The notes beneath the pieces were generated by a model. The model had not been told where the DNA came from. It worked only from the letters and a program-made list of their open reading frames with translations, and searched no databases. A program made the position numbers and the translations under genes. 56,570 nt of DNA from Legionella sp. (GTDB lineage Bacteria > Pseudomonadota > Gammaproteobacteria > Legionellales > Legionellaceae), in the NCBI GenBank assembly GCA_030694525.1, contig JAUXYG010000076.1, positions 1 through 56,570 of the forward strand, in the 5' to 3' direction. The first letter of the stretch is position 1. Every line of letters starts with the position of its first letter. This document shows positions 17,419 through 26,396 of the stretch, one piece after another.

Positions 17419-18069
17419 TTATTTTACAGTAGCAACAACCTTAGCACTTGCCACCAATATTTTATCAGCTAGTCGGTGGGCAAATAGCCCATTTTCAACC
17501 ACTCCAGGTATTATATTGATACGATCCTCTAGCTCAATCATTGAGCCCATGGGAAGATTAAATACATCCAAAATAATATTGCCGTTATCAGTGATAAAAC
17601 CCTCACGATATTCAGGATCTCCCCCCAGACCAACTAATTGGCGGGCTACAAAACTGCGAGCCATGGGTATCACCTCTACCGCTATTGGAAATTGCCCCAG
17701 GACAGGTACCATTTTGGATTCATCTACAATGCAGATAAACTGTCTGGCGACATTGGCAACAATTTTTTCCCGAGTGAGTGCACCACCTCCCCCTTTAATC
17801 ATTTCCCCGCGGGAATTGACTTCATCTGCGCCATCTATGTAAATGGGTAACTCAGGAGCGGAATTTAAATCGATGACCGGAATGCCATATTCTCGCAATA
17901 GTGACTCAGTGGCTCTGGAGCTTGAAACACAGGCATCTATTCGATGTTTTATGGATGCTAATTCAGCAATGAAAAAGTTGACCGTTGAGCCTGTTCCAAC
18001 GCCTATGATCATGTCATCATCAACGTACTCTAATGCCGCTTTTGCTGCCTTAATTTTTAAGTCATTCAT
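17419..18069 (-). CDS. rpiA: Ribose-5-phosphate isomerase A
   Basis: The 216-residue protein is full length for RpiA. It interconverts ribose 5-phosphate and ribulose 5-phosphate in the pentose phosphate pathway. Visible motifs are the phosphate loop [12 protein letters not shown] near 23-34, the DGADEVN active-site segment near 78-85, [14 protein letters not shown] near 90-103 and GQFPIAVEV further on. The start ATG overlaps the rlmB stop (ATGA), so it is translationally coupled within the rnr-rlmB-rpiA operon. Confidence 0.96.
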   Translation of the reverse strand: MNDLKIKAAKAALEYVDDDMIIGVGTGSTVNFFIAELASIKHRIDACVSSSRATESLLREYGIPVIDLNSAPELPIYIDGADEVNSRGEMIKGGGGALTREKIVANVARQFICIVDESKMVPVLGQFPIAVEVIPMARSFVARQLVGLGGDPEYREGFITDNGNIILDVFNLPMGSMIELEDRINIIPGVVENGLFAHRLADKILVASAKVVATVK

Positions 18070-18815
18070 GCTAAAACCTTTTGTCTTTGCCGGACAACCT
18101 CATACAAGGAAACTCCTGTAGCAACTGATACGTTGAGGCTATCGACACTCCCCGCCATGGGCAGAGAAAATAATCCATCACAATGTTCACGAGTCAGACG
18201 ACGCAATCCCTCACCCTCGGCTCCCATGGCAATTGCAACCATACCGGTACAATCAATCTGATAAAGCGAGCATTTTGCTTCACCTGCTGCGCCATAGATC
18301 CAGACACCCTGCTCTTTTAAAATATCCATGGCACGCACCAGATTGGTTACTCGAACTAACGGAACTGATTCAGCAGCACCACAAGCTACTTTACTGACCA
18401 CTGGCGTGACGCTTGCGCTTTTATCTTTGGGAATCATGACAAAATCGACACCTGTTGCATCGGCAGATCGCAAACACGCCCCTAAATTATGAGGATCAGT
18501 GATCCCGTCAAGTATCAAAATCAAACCCGGTTTTTTACTCGCACTCACTAATGAGACTAAATCTGATTCATTATAATCTGGCAATGGAAGCGCGCTGGCT
18601 ACCACTCCCTGATGATTATATTCAGCAAAGTGTTGATTCATTTTGGTCGCAGATATTTTTTCCACCTTAATATGCGCTTTTTCGGCCTGTTCCAATAAAT
18701 CCTGTACTCGCTTATCGATTCGGTCCTGATTCACATAAAGTTTATGAATGACTCGACGAGGATTAGCCAGTAGCGCGCTAACCGCATGCACCCCATATAC
18801 AAACTGTTCACTCAT
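18066..18815 (-). CDS. rlmB: 23S rRNA (guanosine-2'-O)-methyltransferase RlmB
   Basis: Start taken at ATG 18815, giving [16 protein letters not shown]; this overlaps the rnr stop by eight bases. A further in-frame start at 18842 lies inside rnr and is unlikely. The 249-residue protein has the substrate-binding N-terminal domain (about 1-75) and a SpoU knot domain. Its three motifs are [28 protein letters not shown] and [17 protein letters not shown], which form the SAM site. It methylates G2251 of 23S rRNA. The rnr-rlmB pairing is the same as in E. coli. Confidence 0.95.
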   Translation of the reverse strand: MSEQFVYGVHAVSALLANPRRVIHKLYVNQDRIDKRVQDLLEQAEKAHIKVEKISATKMNQHFAEYNHQGVVASALPLPDYNESDLVSLVSASKKPGLILILDGITDPHNLGACLRSADATGVDFVMIPKDKSASVTPVVSKVACGAAESVPLVRVTNLVRAMDILKEQGVWIYGAAGEAKCSLYQIDCTGMVAIAMGAEGEGLRRLTREHCDGLFSLPMAGSVDSLNVSVATGVSLYEVVRQRQKVLA

Positions 18816-20988
18816 TCGTAGCATCTTCCTCAGCAGGCTCAAAATCTATCTTACGCTCATCCAGGTCTACTCTGGCAACCAGAACATTCATTTTATCGCC
18901 TAAGCGATAAACCTGGCCTCCTCGAGTACCTATTAAACGATGCTTCACCGAGTCAAAAGTGTAGTAATCATTCTTTAAAGAAGTGACATGAACGAGGCCT
19001 TCAACGTAAATCTCATCCAGTTCGACAAAAATACCAAAACTGGTAACTGCCGAGATGCGCCCCATAAATACCTGACCCAATTTATCCTGCATGTACTCAC
19101 ATTTCAGCCAGGCAACCACTTCTCGGGTTGCATCATCAGCACGTCGTTCCGTCATGGATGAATGCTTACCAAGTCGATTCATATCATCATGGCTGTAGCT
19201 AAATTCATAAACAGGATGATTGTCTAGTATATGTCCGATAGCGCGATGGATTAGTAAATCCGGAAATCGCCTGATGGGGGATGTAAAATGGGTATAGGCC
19301 GAATAGGCTAATCCAAAATGACCTTCATTAGCTTCAACATATTGCGCTTGTTTTAATGAACGTAACATAACCGTTTCAATTAAATGCTTCTCGGGACGAT
19401 CACCAATAGTGCTCATAGTGCGTTGGAAATCTTTTGGGCCAGGCTTTTTTCCGCCGCCAAGTTGCAAGCCCAATTCACCTAAAAACTGGCGTAAAGCGGT
19501 TATTTTATCCTCTTCAGGAGCAGCATGCACCCGATACAGCGTAGGAATTTCAGCTTTTTCGAGAAAACGGGCCGTCGCCACATTCGCAGCCAACATACAT
19601 TCTTCAATCAATTTATGAGCATCATTACGAACTACTGGAACAATACATTTAATTTTTTTATGCTCATCAAATTCTATCCGTGTTTCTGTAGTCTCAAAAT
19701 CCATTGCACCACGGTTTTTACGGGTAACCAGTAACGTATGGTATAAATCATGTAATGTTTCTAACATCGGCCACAAAGGCTGATGTTCTTCATCGGTCTT
19801 TTTCTGGTCTAGCCAGGAGCCAACCTGAGTGTACGTTAATCGGGCATGCGAATGAATCACTGCGCGATAAAACCGCGATCGGGAAATTTTACCGTCCTCA
19901 GTAATAGACATTTCCGCAACCATACAGAGACGGTCAACATGAGGATTTAAAGAACATAAACCATTAGATAACGCTTCTGGCAGCATAGGGACTACTTTCC
20001 CCGGGAAGTAAACGGAATTACCTCTTCGAGAAGCCTCTTTATCCAATGCTGAATCTTTAGCAACATAATTACTGACATCTGCAATAGCAACGTATAATTG
20101 ATAACCACCTTTTGGTTTTCGATAACAATAAACGGCATCATCAAAATCTTTCGCATCTTCACCGTCGATAGTCACAAAAGAAAATTTACGTAAATCCGTG
20201 CGATTTTTTAATTGTTCTTCAGTTACTTGTTGGGGGATTTTAGCCACTTCAGTAAGCACATCATCAGGCCACTCAAAAGGAATGCTATGCGCATGAATCG
20301 CCACTTGTATTTCCATTCCCGGTGCCATGTGATCACCCAGAATATGAATTACTTTACCAATAGCCTGCGTTCTCTTGTTAGGGTAGGCAATTAACTCGAC
20401 CAAAACCATCTGTCCATTTTTGGCACCCGCTGCAAATTCAGCAGGTATTGAAATATCCTGAGTTAAACGCTTACTATCGGGTAGTACAAAACTTACACCA
20501 TGCTCACTAAAAAATCGGCCAACCACCGTCGCATTGGCATGCTCAAGCACTTCATGAATTTTACCTTCCGGTCTCCCTCGACGATCAACTCCCGCCTGAT
20601 AGGCAAGCACCATATCACCATGCATGACACTACGCATTTCTTTCGCGGACAGTACCATATCATCACCCCCATCATCAGGGATAAAGAAACCAAAGCCATC
20701 GGGATGACCTTGCACGCTACCACGACGCAGATTTATTTTTTGCAGCAAACAGAAACGCCCACGGCGATCCTGCATTATTTGTCCATCACGTAGCATTGCT
20801 TTTAAGCGAAAGCCTAATGATTCCTGTTTACTCTCTTCAGTCAGATTCAGTTTATCAAATAACTGATTTCGCGACATCGGCCGGCCGTATTCATCGAGCA
20901 CTTCCATAATGAATTCACGACTGGGGATAGGATCATCATACTTTTCACTTTCCCTTTTAAAAAAAGGATCTTTTGATTTTTTACTCAC
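18808..20988 (-). CDS. rnr: Ribonuclease R
   Basis: The 726-residue protein has the RNase II/R order. There is an N-terminal winged-helix region (about 20-90), two cold-shock OB domains (about 90-250), the RNB catalytic domain with FVTIDGEDAKDFDDAVYCY (Asp cluster near 255-270), and one S1 domain (about 630-715). It degrades structured RNA 3' to 5'. The tail after S1 is short and acidic; the long lysine-rich tail of the 813-residue E. coli enzyme is absent. The start codon is GTG at 20988, because no in-frame ATG is close and no strong Shine-Dalgarno is seen. It heads the rnr-rlmB-rpiA operon. Confidence 0.95.
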   Translation of the reverse strand: MSKKSKDPFFKRESEKYDDPIPSREFIMEVLDEYGRPMSRNQLFDKLNLTEESKQESLGFRLKAMLRDGQIMQDRRGRFCLLQKINLRRGSVQGHPDGFGFFIPDDGGDDMVLSAKEMRSVMHGDMVLAYQAGVDRRGRPEGKIHEVLEHANATVVGRFFSEHGVSFVLPDSKRLTQDISIPAEFAAGAKNGQMVLVELIAYPNKRTQAIGKVIHILGDHMAPGMEIQVAIHAHSIPFEWPDDVLTEVAKIPQQVTEEQLKNRTDLRKFSFVTIDGEDAKDFDDAVYCYRKPKGGYQLYVAIADVSNYVAKDSALDKEASRRGNSVYFPGKVVPMLPEALSNGLCSLNPHVDRLCMVAEMSITEDGKISRSRFYRAVIHSHARLTYTQVGSWLDQKKTDEEHQPLWPMLETLHDLYHTLLVTRKNRGAMDFETTETRIEFDEHKKIKCIVPVVRNDAHKLIEECMLAANVATARFLEKAEIPTLYRVHAAPEEDKITALRQFLGELGLQLGGGKKPGPKDFQRTMSTIGDRPEKHLIETVMLRSLKQAQYVEANEGHFGLAYSAYTHFTSPIRRFPDLLIHRAIGHILDNHPVYEFSYSHDDMNRLGKHSSMTERRADDATREVVAWLKCEYMQDKLGQVFMGRISAVTSFGIFVELDEIYVEGLVHVTSLKNDYYTFDSVKHRLIGTRGGQVYRLGDKMNVLVARVDLDERKIDFEPAEEDATNE

Positions 20989-21094
20989 CGTTCACCATTT
21001 TAATTTTCTATTATTATTATAACTTAAACATACTTCTGTCAGTTCTACCACTGATCTGATAAGAAAGCGATTGTTACCGTGTATCCCAAAGGAA

Positions 21095-21571
21095 TTAGCC
21101 GGGTTGTTTTTTAACCGGCAATTTAAAACCACGCCCACCAATTGCTGCTTTTAAAGCGGGCAGTGACATATCTTCTGCAGCCCAAAAGGTACCCTGCGCG
21201 TTTGCAGGAATTTTTACATTGCTCCATTGGCATACTGCGATAGCTCCCTCACAAGGTACCTGTTGTTCATGTCCCGGTTTGGACTCAATACAGGTCAGTA
21301 TAAAGGGAGGTTTATCCAGGGCCAATGCCGACCAGTTTCCACCTTGCAATCGACTGGTCCAACCGGCGCTCGCACCAGCATTAGTTACCGGATGAGTAAT
21401 CCATAGATCCGAGGTGGTCAAATTATGAATAAATACCAGTTTGCTATTTTTTGATTTTAAAGTCACCGACTCACCCTGGACAGCCACTGGCTGACATCCA
21501 GCAGGCAAAGTGGACTCAGCAGAAACGGATAGTGGTAGTAATAACCAACAAAAAGCGGCAAAAAACTTCAT
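21095..21571 (-). CDS. Small secreted or periplasmic protein
   Basis: The start is ATG 21571, six bases after GGAG. The 158-residue product opens with a clear signal peptide (KFFAAFCWLLLPLSVSA, cleavage after about residue 18). The mature part has four Cys likely to form two disulfides. Motifs such as HNLTTSDLWITHPV, AGWTSRLQGGNWSALAL and FWAAEDMSLPALKAA suggest a beta-rich domain with a C-terminal helix. I cannot name it firmly; Legionella proteins annotated as enhanced-entry protein EnhB have a similar size and layout, which is one possibility. The 1110-residue gene ends 23 bases upstream, so the two may be co-transcribed. Confidence 0.7.
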   Translation of the reverse strand: MKFFAAFCWLLLPLSVSAESTLPAGCQPVAVQGESVTLKSKNSKLVFIHNLTTSDLWITHPVTNAGASAGWTSRLQGGNWSALALDKPPFILTCIESKPGHEQQVPCEGAIAVCQWSNVKIPANAQGTFWAAEDMSLPALKAAIGGRGFKLPVKKQPG

Positions 21572-21594
21572 CATAATCTCCAAGTTAATATAAG

Positions 21595-24500
21595 TTACAT
21601 TTCTAGCATAAAAGTGGCACTTATACCATTATGGTCTTCTGATTTAGACGCTGAATGATGTAATCTCTGATTATTTTCTGACATTTTAACCGGATTAATG
21701 GAGCTCTTAAGAATAGTGTTTAAATATTTAATAAACGTAAACCGTTGTTCTGCAAAACTTAAGTCAGATTGTTCACAGTCTGCCATGGGCAATGTTACCG
21801 CCTTATCACTTTTATAAAGGGGAGACGGCGTTATATCATCACAATATTTCACTATTTTCGATGCATTTTTAACCGGATAAAACCCATAGTGCCATAAACG
21901 GATAAAAAGGGAAATGAAACCAAAATTATAATGCGACACGCGAGTTTGCAGACGTGACTCTATCAAGGCTTCTGTTCTGGCACGCAACAATTGTCGTTTG
22001 TATGGAGTATAATGCCCTTCCTCTATTAAGTCCTTACATCCTCTTTGCACCAGAGTATAATATTTGCATTGCCCCAAATAAGTTAAAAATTTAATTACAT
22101 CAGGGGCGTTATCATGTCGATTTTGGGTAACATTTTTTGCAAAATAAGTACCCATATCAACCAGTATACCCAGAGTAAATAACTCTGGATTTTTAATGAC
22201 TCTTTGCAGCATCACGTCAAAAATAACGCGTGCGAAAGAGCGGTGGGGAAATTGCTGCATTAATTTAAGGATGGGATTCATATAATCGGGGTTGTGCTCA
22301 AATACCCCGAGGTAATTATCGATCAAACGATACAATGGAGTTCTGTCACCTGCATAGTTAAGCACGAACACACCCATTAAAGGTAATTTTTTGGTATTTC
22401 TGTCTTTCCAGGTTTCGTGGCTAAGGAACAGCCAGTCTTTTTGCAGTATTGGATGATTAACGCTCAACTTTTCCACAAACTCAGCTAAAAACAATTGAGA
22501 AATACATAAACGGGCAATAGCAGAATTAAATTGATTGTTTAAATAAAACAATTGGGTTTGCCCTTGTTGTGCTGCTCGAAAAACCAGTTCTCCTAAAAGT
22601 TTATAACCCAGTAGGAAATCAGGATCAAGCATGGTTTTATTACTTAAATGACGAACAGTAAAATTAGCCAGATGATTTAGTTCCCCTCGATTCCATTGAG
22701 TCGTACTCTTAAAAAATTCAGAGTAGTTTCCTCTGAGTACGTACATTAAAAATTTGTATTGAGATGACTCGTCCCAATCATTCACCGAATTTAAATGTAC
22801 AATAGCCATAACTGCATGTTGCGGCTGGAAGTGAGCCAGTATTCTTTTGAGTTCAGGGTTATTAAATTGAGGCGATTGTATTAATGTGTCATCCAGAAAT
22901 TCATTTAAAATAATAGTGCAAATTGATTCCTGACTCATGATGTTTGCTACAATTGTAGAGAGGTCAGAGATATCAGTTTGAGCCAGAACACTTAAAGCCC
23001 TGCTTAACAAATCGCCCATCATTCGTTTTTTTCCATATTCTGCAAATAATTTTAAACCATCAGCGAACCAGGGGTTTTTCTGATGATATGCGAGGTATTC
23101 CGCAAAACATTGAATGCCCCCCTTGGTATCCAAAAATCGATAAAATTCTGCCTCATAAGTACGATTTAACCAGATACGTGCACTTTCAGAATGCGATAGG
23201 AGATGGTGAAACAAGCAAAGGCCATTATCTTTATTATTAATGGTATCCAGCAGGGCGAACAGTTTGATGTTATCACTATAAGAAAATAAAAAATTTAGAT
23301 TTTGCGGCGAAATAGGTTTATCGCAAATTTGTATTATGTGATAAAGATAATCGATTAATTTAGCCTGACTTCCAATGAGAATTTCCAATTGCGGGAATTC
23401 TTTTTCTAACACCGTTCCTAATAACTTTTGTTTCAGCATATCCCTGCTTCTGATGTTAATTCGTCCAGATGTCTCCTTGGAAGCTGACTCACCCTCCAGT
23501 CTGTTTTTAACCATAAATTGTGGTTGAAAATGGTCATACAACATATCAAGAATCCATAAGGCTTTTTTAGCGACTTCGGGTTCTTCGGTATAAAGTTGCT
23601 CGCATTGAAATTCCAATTCAGCTAATACTGTAATCAACCATAATTCAAAACTGTTTTCATTTTTAATTGTCTTGAAATCATGTAAATTTTGGCTTAAAAC
23701 ATATAGATAGTAGCGATCAATGAGCTGTTTTAGAATCTTGGGCGTGCTTGCTGCAATAAAGTGAGGGCAAGAAATTAGTTTTTGCATCCAAACCGTTTCA
23801 AATAGCTCTGAGTTTTCCTTTAACGCATTCCCCTGCAAAATTTTTTCCGCTCTCTGATAGAAATCTTTAGTATCAAATAAGTAAACATCCATCTGATGTA
23901 GTCTGATTTGCAGTATTTCCAGATTTGTCTCATCGTTGACCAGATTTTCAGAACATAATAAAAATAACAGATTAAAACATATGTGTTGATATTCCTTCAC
24001 TGTGCTTACGCTTCCCTCCAGGCAGTGTTCAACAATTAGAAATAAATGGTCGGTATCAATTCCCTTGATAAAAGGGCATCGCTCATAAGTCGGCAACGTT
24101 AATAACAGATTCTGGAACAATAAAATAAATGATTGTGCTTCTTTAATTAAATGGTTTTCTGCTAAGACATGTTGATATAAGTCAACGATTTTCCAGCGAG
24201 TGGCCAGGTTTATTGCGACACCATTATTCTCCGTCAAACAACTTAATTCGAACAATTGTTGTCTTAAAGTAACGCTCTTATCACACATGTATAATGATAC
24301 TTTTATCTGGAGCAGAATATTAAACTGGTCAATTAAAAAAGAAAGATATTGAGATAAACCTTGTTTAAAATCGGGCTTTCTTAATAACCTGACAATAGGG
24401 CCTTTATCATATGCTATCAAATCATTACTGTTTTCTATTAGAAAAGCCTGTACCAAATGATTTATTCCATGTTCCGGTCGGTCAGCAGTTAACCTTGCAA

Positions 24501-24927
24501 ATGCATTCAACGCAGAATTATCAGCATTGGCCAGTATTTTCACCACAGCCTCAGGATTTTGTTGTAATTTGCTTATTAAAGTCCATGCACTTATATAATC
24601 ATTAAGGGTAACTGAAATACGCTCAATTAATTGTGGATTTAATTCTGGCCCTCGATAGTTTTCAGCCAATTTAAAAATGTTATTAAGATTCCGTGATAAT
24701 TCAAGTCCCAGTTCTGAAGGAGCGAACGATAAAAACAGATTAAGAATGGGAAGCTTACTTTGATGAGACGGGGGAGAACCAATGTGTTCGTCCGGGCTTG
24801 AATGTACATTGAATAACTCACTGACTCTTATTGCTTTAGTATTAAAATGCTTGAGTAACCATTGTTTCAATCCATCTAAAGGTACTTGCTCTATCAATTC
24901 TTCTATTATCTCTAAAACCAGCTTCAT
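21595..24927 (-). CDS. Large uncharacterised helical protein, candidate effector
   Basis: I do not recognise this 1110-residue protein. It is almost wholly helical and soluble, with many short amphipathic helices (Leu and Phe rich) in a pattern that suggests an alpha-solenoid. No signal peptide, membrane helix or catalytic motif is evident. The ATG at 24927 has AAGGA about ten bases upstream. The C-terminus (residues 1085-1110) is polar with small residues and a Glu near the end, which is compatible with a Dot/Icm secretion signal but not decisive. Its size, lack of domains and place in a Legionella-like genome make it a candidate effector. The small secreted protein gene follows 23 bases later. 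Confidence 0.7.
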   Translation of the reverse strand: MKLVLEIIEELIEQVPLDGLKQWLLKHFNTKAIRVSELFNVHSSPDEHIGSPPSHQSKLPILNLFLSFAPSELGLELSRNLNNIFKLAENYRGPELNPQLIERISVTLNDYISAWTLISKLQQNPEAVVKILANADNSALNAFARLTADRPEHGINHLVQAFLIENSNDLIAYDKGPIVRLLRKPDFKQGLSQYLSFLIDQFNILLQIKVSLYMCDKSVTLRQQLFELSCLTENNGVAINLATRWKIVDLYQHVLAENHLIKEAQSFILLFQNLLLTLPTYERCPFIKGIDTDHLFLIVEHCLEGSVSTVKEYQHICFNLLFLLCSENLVNDETNLEILQIRLHQMDVYLFDTKDFYQRAEKILQGNALKENSELFETVWMQKLISCPHFIAASTPKILKQLIDRYYLYVLSQNLHDFKTIKNENSFELWLITVLAELEFQCEQLYTEEPEVAKKALWILDMLYDHFQPQFMVKNRLEGESASKETSGRINIRSRDMLKQKLLGTVLEKEFPQLEILIGSQAKLIDYLYHIIQICDKPISPQNLNFLFSYSDNIKLFALLDTINNKDNGLCLFHHLLSHSESARIWLNRTYEAEFYRFLDTKGGIQCFAEYLAYHQKNPWFADGLKLFAEYGKKRMMGDLLSRALSVLAQTDISDLSTIVANIMSQESICTIILNEFLDDTLIQSPQFNNPELKRILAHFQPQHAVMAIVHLNSVNDWDESSQYKFLMYVLRGNYSEFFKSTTQWNRGELNHLANFTVRHLSNKTMLDPDFLLGYKLLGELVFRAAQQGQTQLFYLNNQFNSAIARLCISQLFLAEFVEKLSVNHPILQKDWLFLSHETWKDRNTKKLPLMGVFVLNYAGDRTPLYRLIDNYLGVFEHNPDYMNPILKLMQQFPHRSFARVIFDVMLQRVIKNPELFTLGILVDMGTYFAKNVTQNRHDNAPDVIKFLTYLGQCKYYTLVQRGCKDLIEEGHYTPYKRQLLRARTEALIESRLQTRVSHYNFGFISLFIRLWHYGFYPVKNASKIVKYCDDITPSPLYKSDKAVTLPMADCEQSDLSFAEQRFTFIKYLNTILKSSINPVKMSENNQRLHHSASKSEDHNGISATFMLEM

Positions 24928-25232
24928 TACTTCATTCCTTAAATCTTGAAATCTTCCATTTTTAAAATCTTGATAAGCCTCTTATTTATTCGTTTAATCC
25001 TAAAGCCTTTTAGGTTAATAAATACGCCAGCCTGAGTTCAGACTATAAATTTTGCTAAATAATATACCGCTAATCTAATCCTTTGAATACGGGCAATTTG
25101 ATTATTTTATAGATACTTAGTGGAATAATTGCAAAATAATAACAATAGTCTAAAATTCACTGGTTTTAGGCTTAAATTTGTATTCGTAGCCATAGAAGGG
25201 TAGATTAATAGCTTACTAATGAGGAAAAGAAG
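24928..25232. other. Divergent intergenic region upstream of yaiI
   Basis: No gene is seen in these 305 bases. A likely yaiI promoter is TTGCAA (25129-25134), 16 bases, then TAAAAT (25151-25156). Nearer the minus-strand gene there is a short hairpin (CCTAAA at 24999-25004 with TTTAGG at 25009-25014). Two copies of AAATCTTGA (24946-24968 area) also occur, with no assigned role. Confidence 0.5.
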
Positions 25233-25679
25233 ATGCAGATTTGGGTTGACGCGGATGCATGTCCTAAAGTAATTAAAGAGATTCTATTTCGGGCAGCAAT
25301 TCGAACCCAAACCAGACTAACTCTTGTTGCCAACTCCTCCCTCTCCTATCCCGGCTCTCCCTTCATCAACTCTGTTCGAGTAGAGAAAGGATTTGATAGT
25401 GCTGACAATTATATTGTCAGCCATTTAACACCCTTTGATCTGGTGATTACCGCAGACATTCCTTTAGCTGCTGAAGTCATTGCTAAAAAAGGTTTGGCAA
25501 TAAATCCCCGGGGTGAATTATATACAGAAAATAATATCCGACAACGGTTAAACATTCGCGATATTAACGAGCAATTAAGATCTACTGGTGAGCGTACTGG
25601 GGGTCCCTCCGTATTGAGTATTAAGGAAAAAACTGCGTTTGCGAATTCTCTTGATCGAGTGCTGGCTAAAAGAAAATAA
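25233..25679 (+). CDS. yaiI: YaiI/YqxD family protein (UPF0178)
   Basis: The 148-residue protein is a clear member of UPF0178. The N-terminus [16 protein letters not shown] carries the conserved Asp pair. [23 protein letters not shown] near 55-77 and [11 protein letters not shown] near 120-130 complete the pattern. The fold resembles a PIN/NYN-type nuclease domain, with acidic residues clustered at one site, but the activity is not established. GAGG lies ten bases upstream of the ATG. The gene is followed by a strong terminator at 25761, so it is probably monocistronic. Confidence 0.92.
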   Translation: MQIWVDADACPKVIKEILFRAAIRTQTRLTLVANSSLSYPGSPFINSVRVEKGFDSADNYIVSHLTPFDLVITADIPLAAEVIAKKGLAINPRGELYTENNIRQRLNIRDINEQLRSTGERTGGPSVLSIKEKTAFANSLDRVLAKRK

Positions 25680-25760
25680 TCCGCACCTGGAATAGACAAT
25701 TGAACTCTTCATTCAGTTCGTGGCTTTCTATACCCTATTATGGATCCTCATGCGGGATAT

Positions 25761-25782
25761 GGGGTAAACTACCCCTCTTTTT
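25761..25782 (+). terminator. Rho-independent terminator after yaiI
   Basis: A perfect 6-bp stem (GGGGTA at 25761-25766 with TACCCC at 25770-25775) with a 3-base loop is followed directly by TCTTTTT. It lies 82 bases after the yaiI stop and only 18 bases before the next start codon. Confidence 0.75.
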
Positions 25783-25799
25783 AAATGGCAGGATAAGTT

Positions 25800-26396
25800 A
25801 TGTCTCATTTTATTAATCCCTCAATTATTGTTGATTTGCATACAGCCTCTATTATTCAATGGAAAGCGACAGGACTCGAGCATTCTCATCAGGGGTTTTA
25901 TCAATTAGTTGAGGAAAATCACGCCTATAATTATCAATTGTGGCATGCAGAAGATCGCGCACGCCGTGATGATATGGGTTTTGAATTTGTATATAAGGCC
26001 AAACGAGAAATCGACTCGTTCAATCAGTTAAGAAATAATCGTATGGAAGCCATGGATGAATGGTTATTTAACGCATTGCGCCCTGCGACACCTGAAGTGT
26101 GCCCAGTTAATTCTGAATCGCCTGGAATGATAATTGATAGACTATCTATACTGTCTCTAAAGTCCTACCACATGGGTATCCAAACCGAGCGAGATGATGT
26201 CAATGAAGAGCATCGCGCTAATTGCAGGAACAAATTACAGACGATTCAAATCCAACGCGATCAACTTACTTGTTGTTTAACCCAATTACTTGATGAAGTG
26301 GTGAATCAGATTCGTACTTTTAGAATTTACCATCAATTTAAAATGTATAATGACCCTGCACTCAATCCTCAACTTTATGCTACAAAAAAAAATTAA
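25800..26396 (+). CDS. DUF4254 domain protein
   Basis: The 198-residue protein matches the DUF4254 pattern. The conserved block WHAEDRARRDDMGFEFVYKAKREID spans about residues 48-72, followed by SPGMIIDRLSILSLKSYHM near 108-126. The rest is helical with many charged residues. The function of the family is not established; in other bacteria such genes are found near surface-polysaccharide genes. No signal peptide or membrane segment. The TTAA at 26393-26396 holds its stop and, read backwards, the stop of the convergent membrane-protein gene. The yaiI terminator lies just upstream, so it needs its own start of transcription, possibly within that region. Confidence 0.75.
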   Translation: MSHFINPSIIVDLHTASIIQWKATGLEHSHQGFYQLVEENHAYNYQLWHAEDRARRDDMGFEFVYKAKREIDSFNQLRNNRMEAMDEWLFNALRPATPEVCPVNSESPGMIIDRLSILSLKSYHMGIQTERDDVNEEHRANCRNKLQTIQIQRDQLTCCLTQLLDEVVNQIRTFRIYHQFKMYNDPALNPQLYATKKN

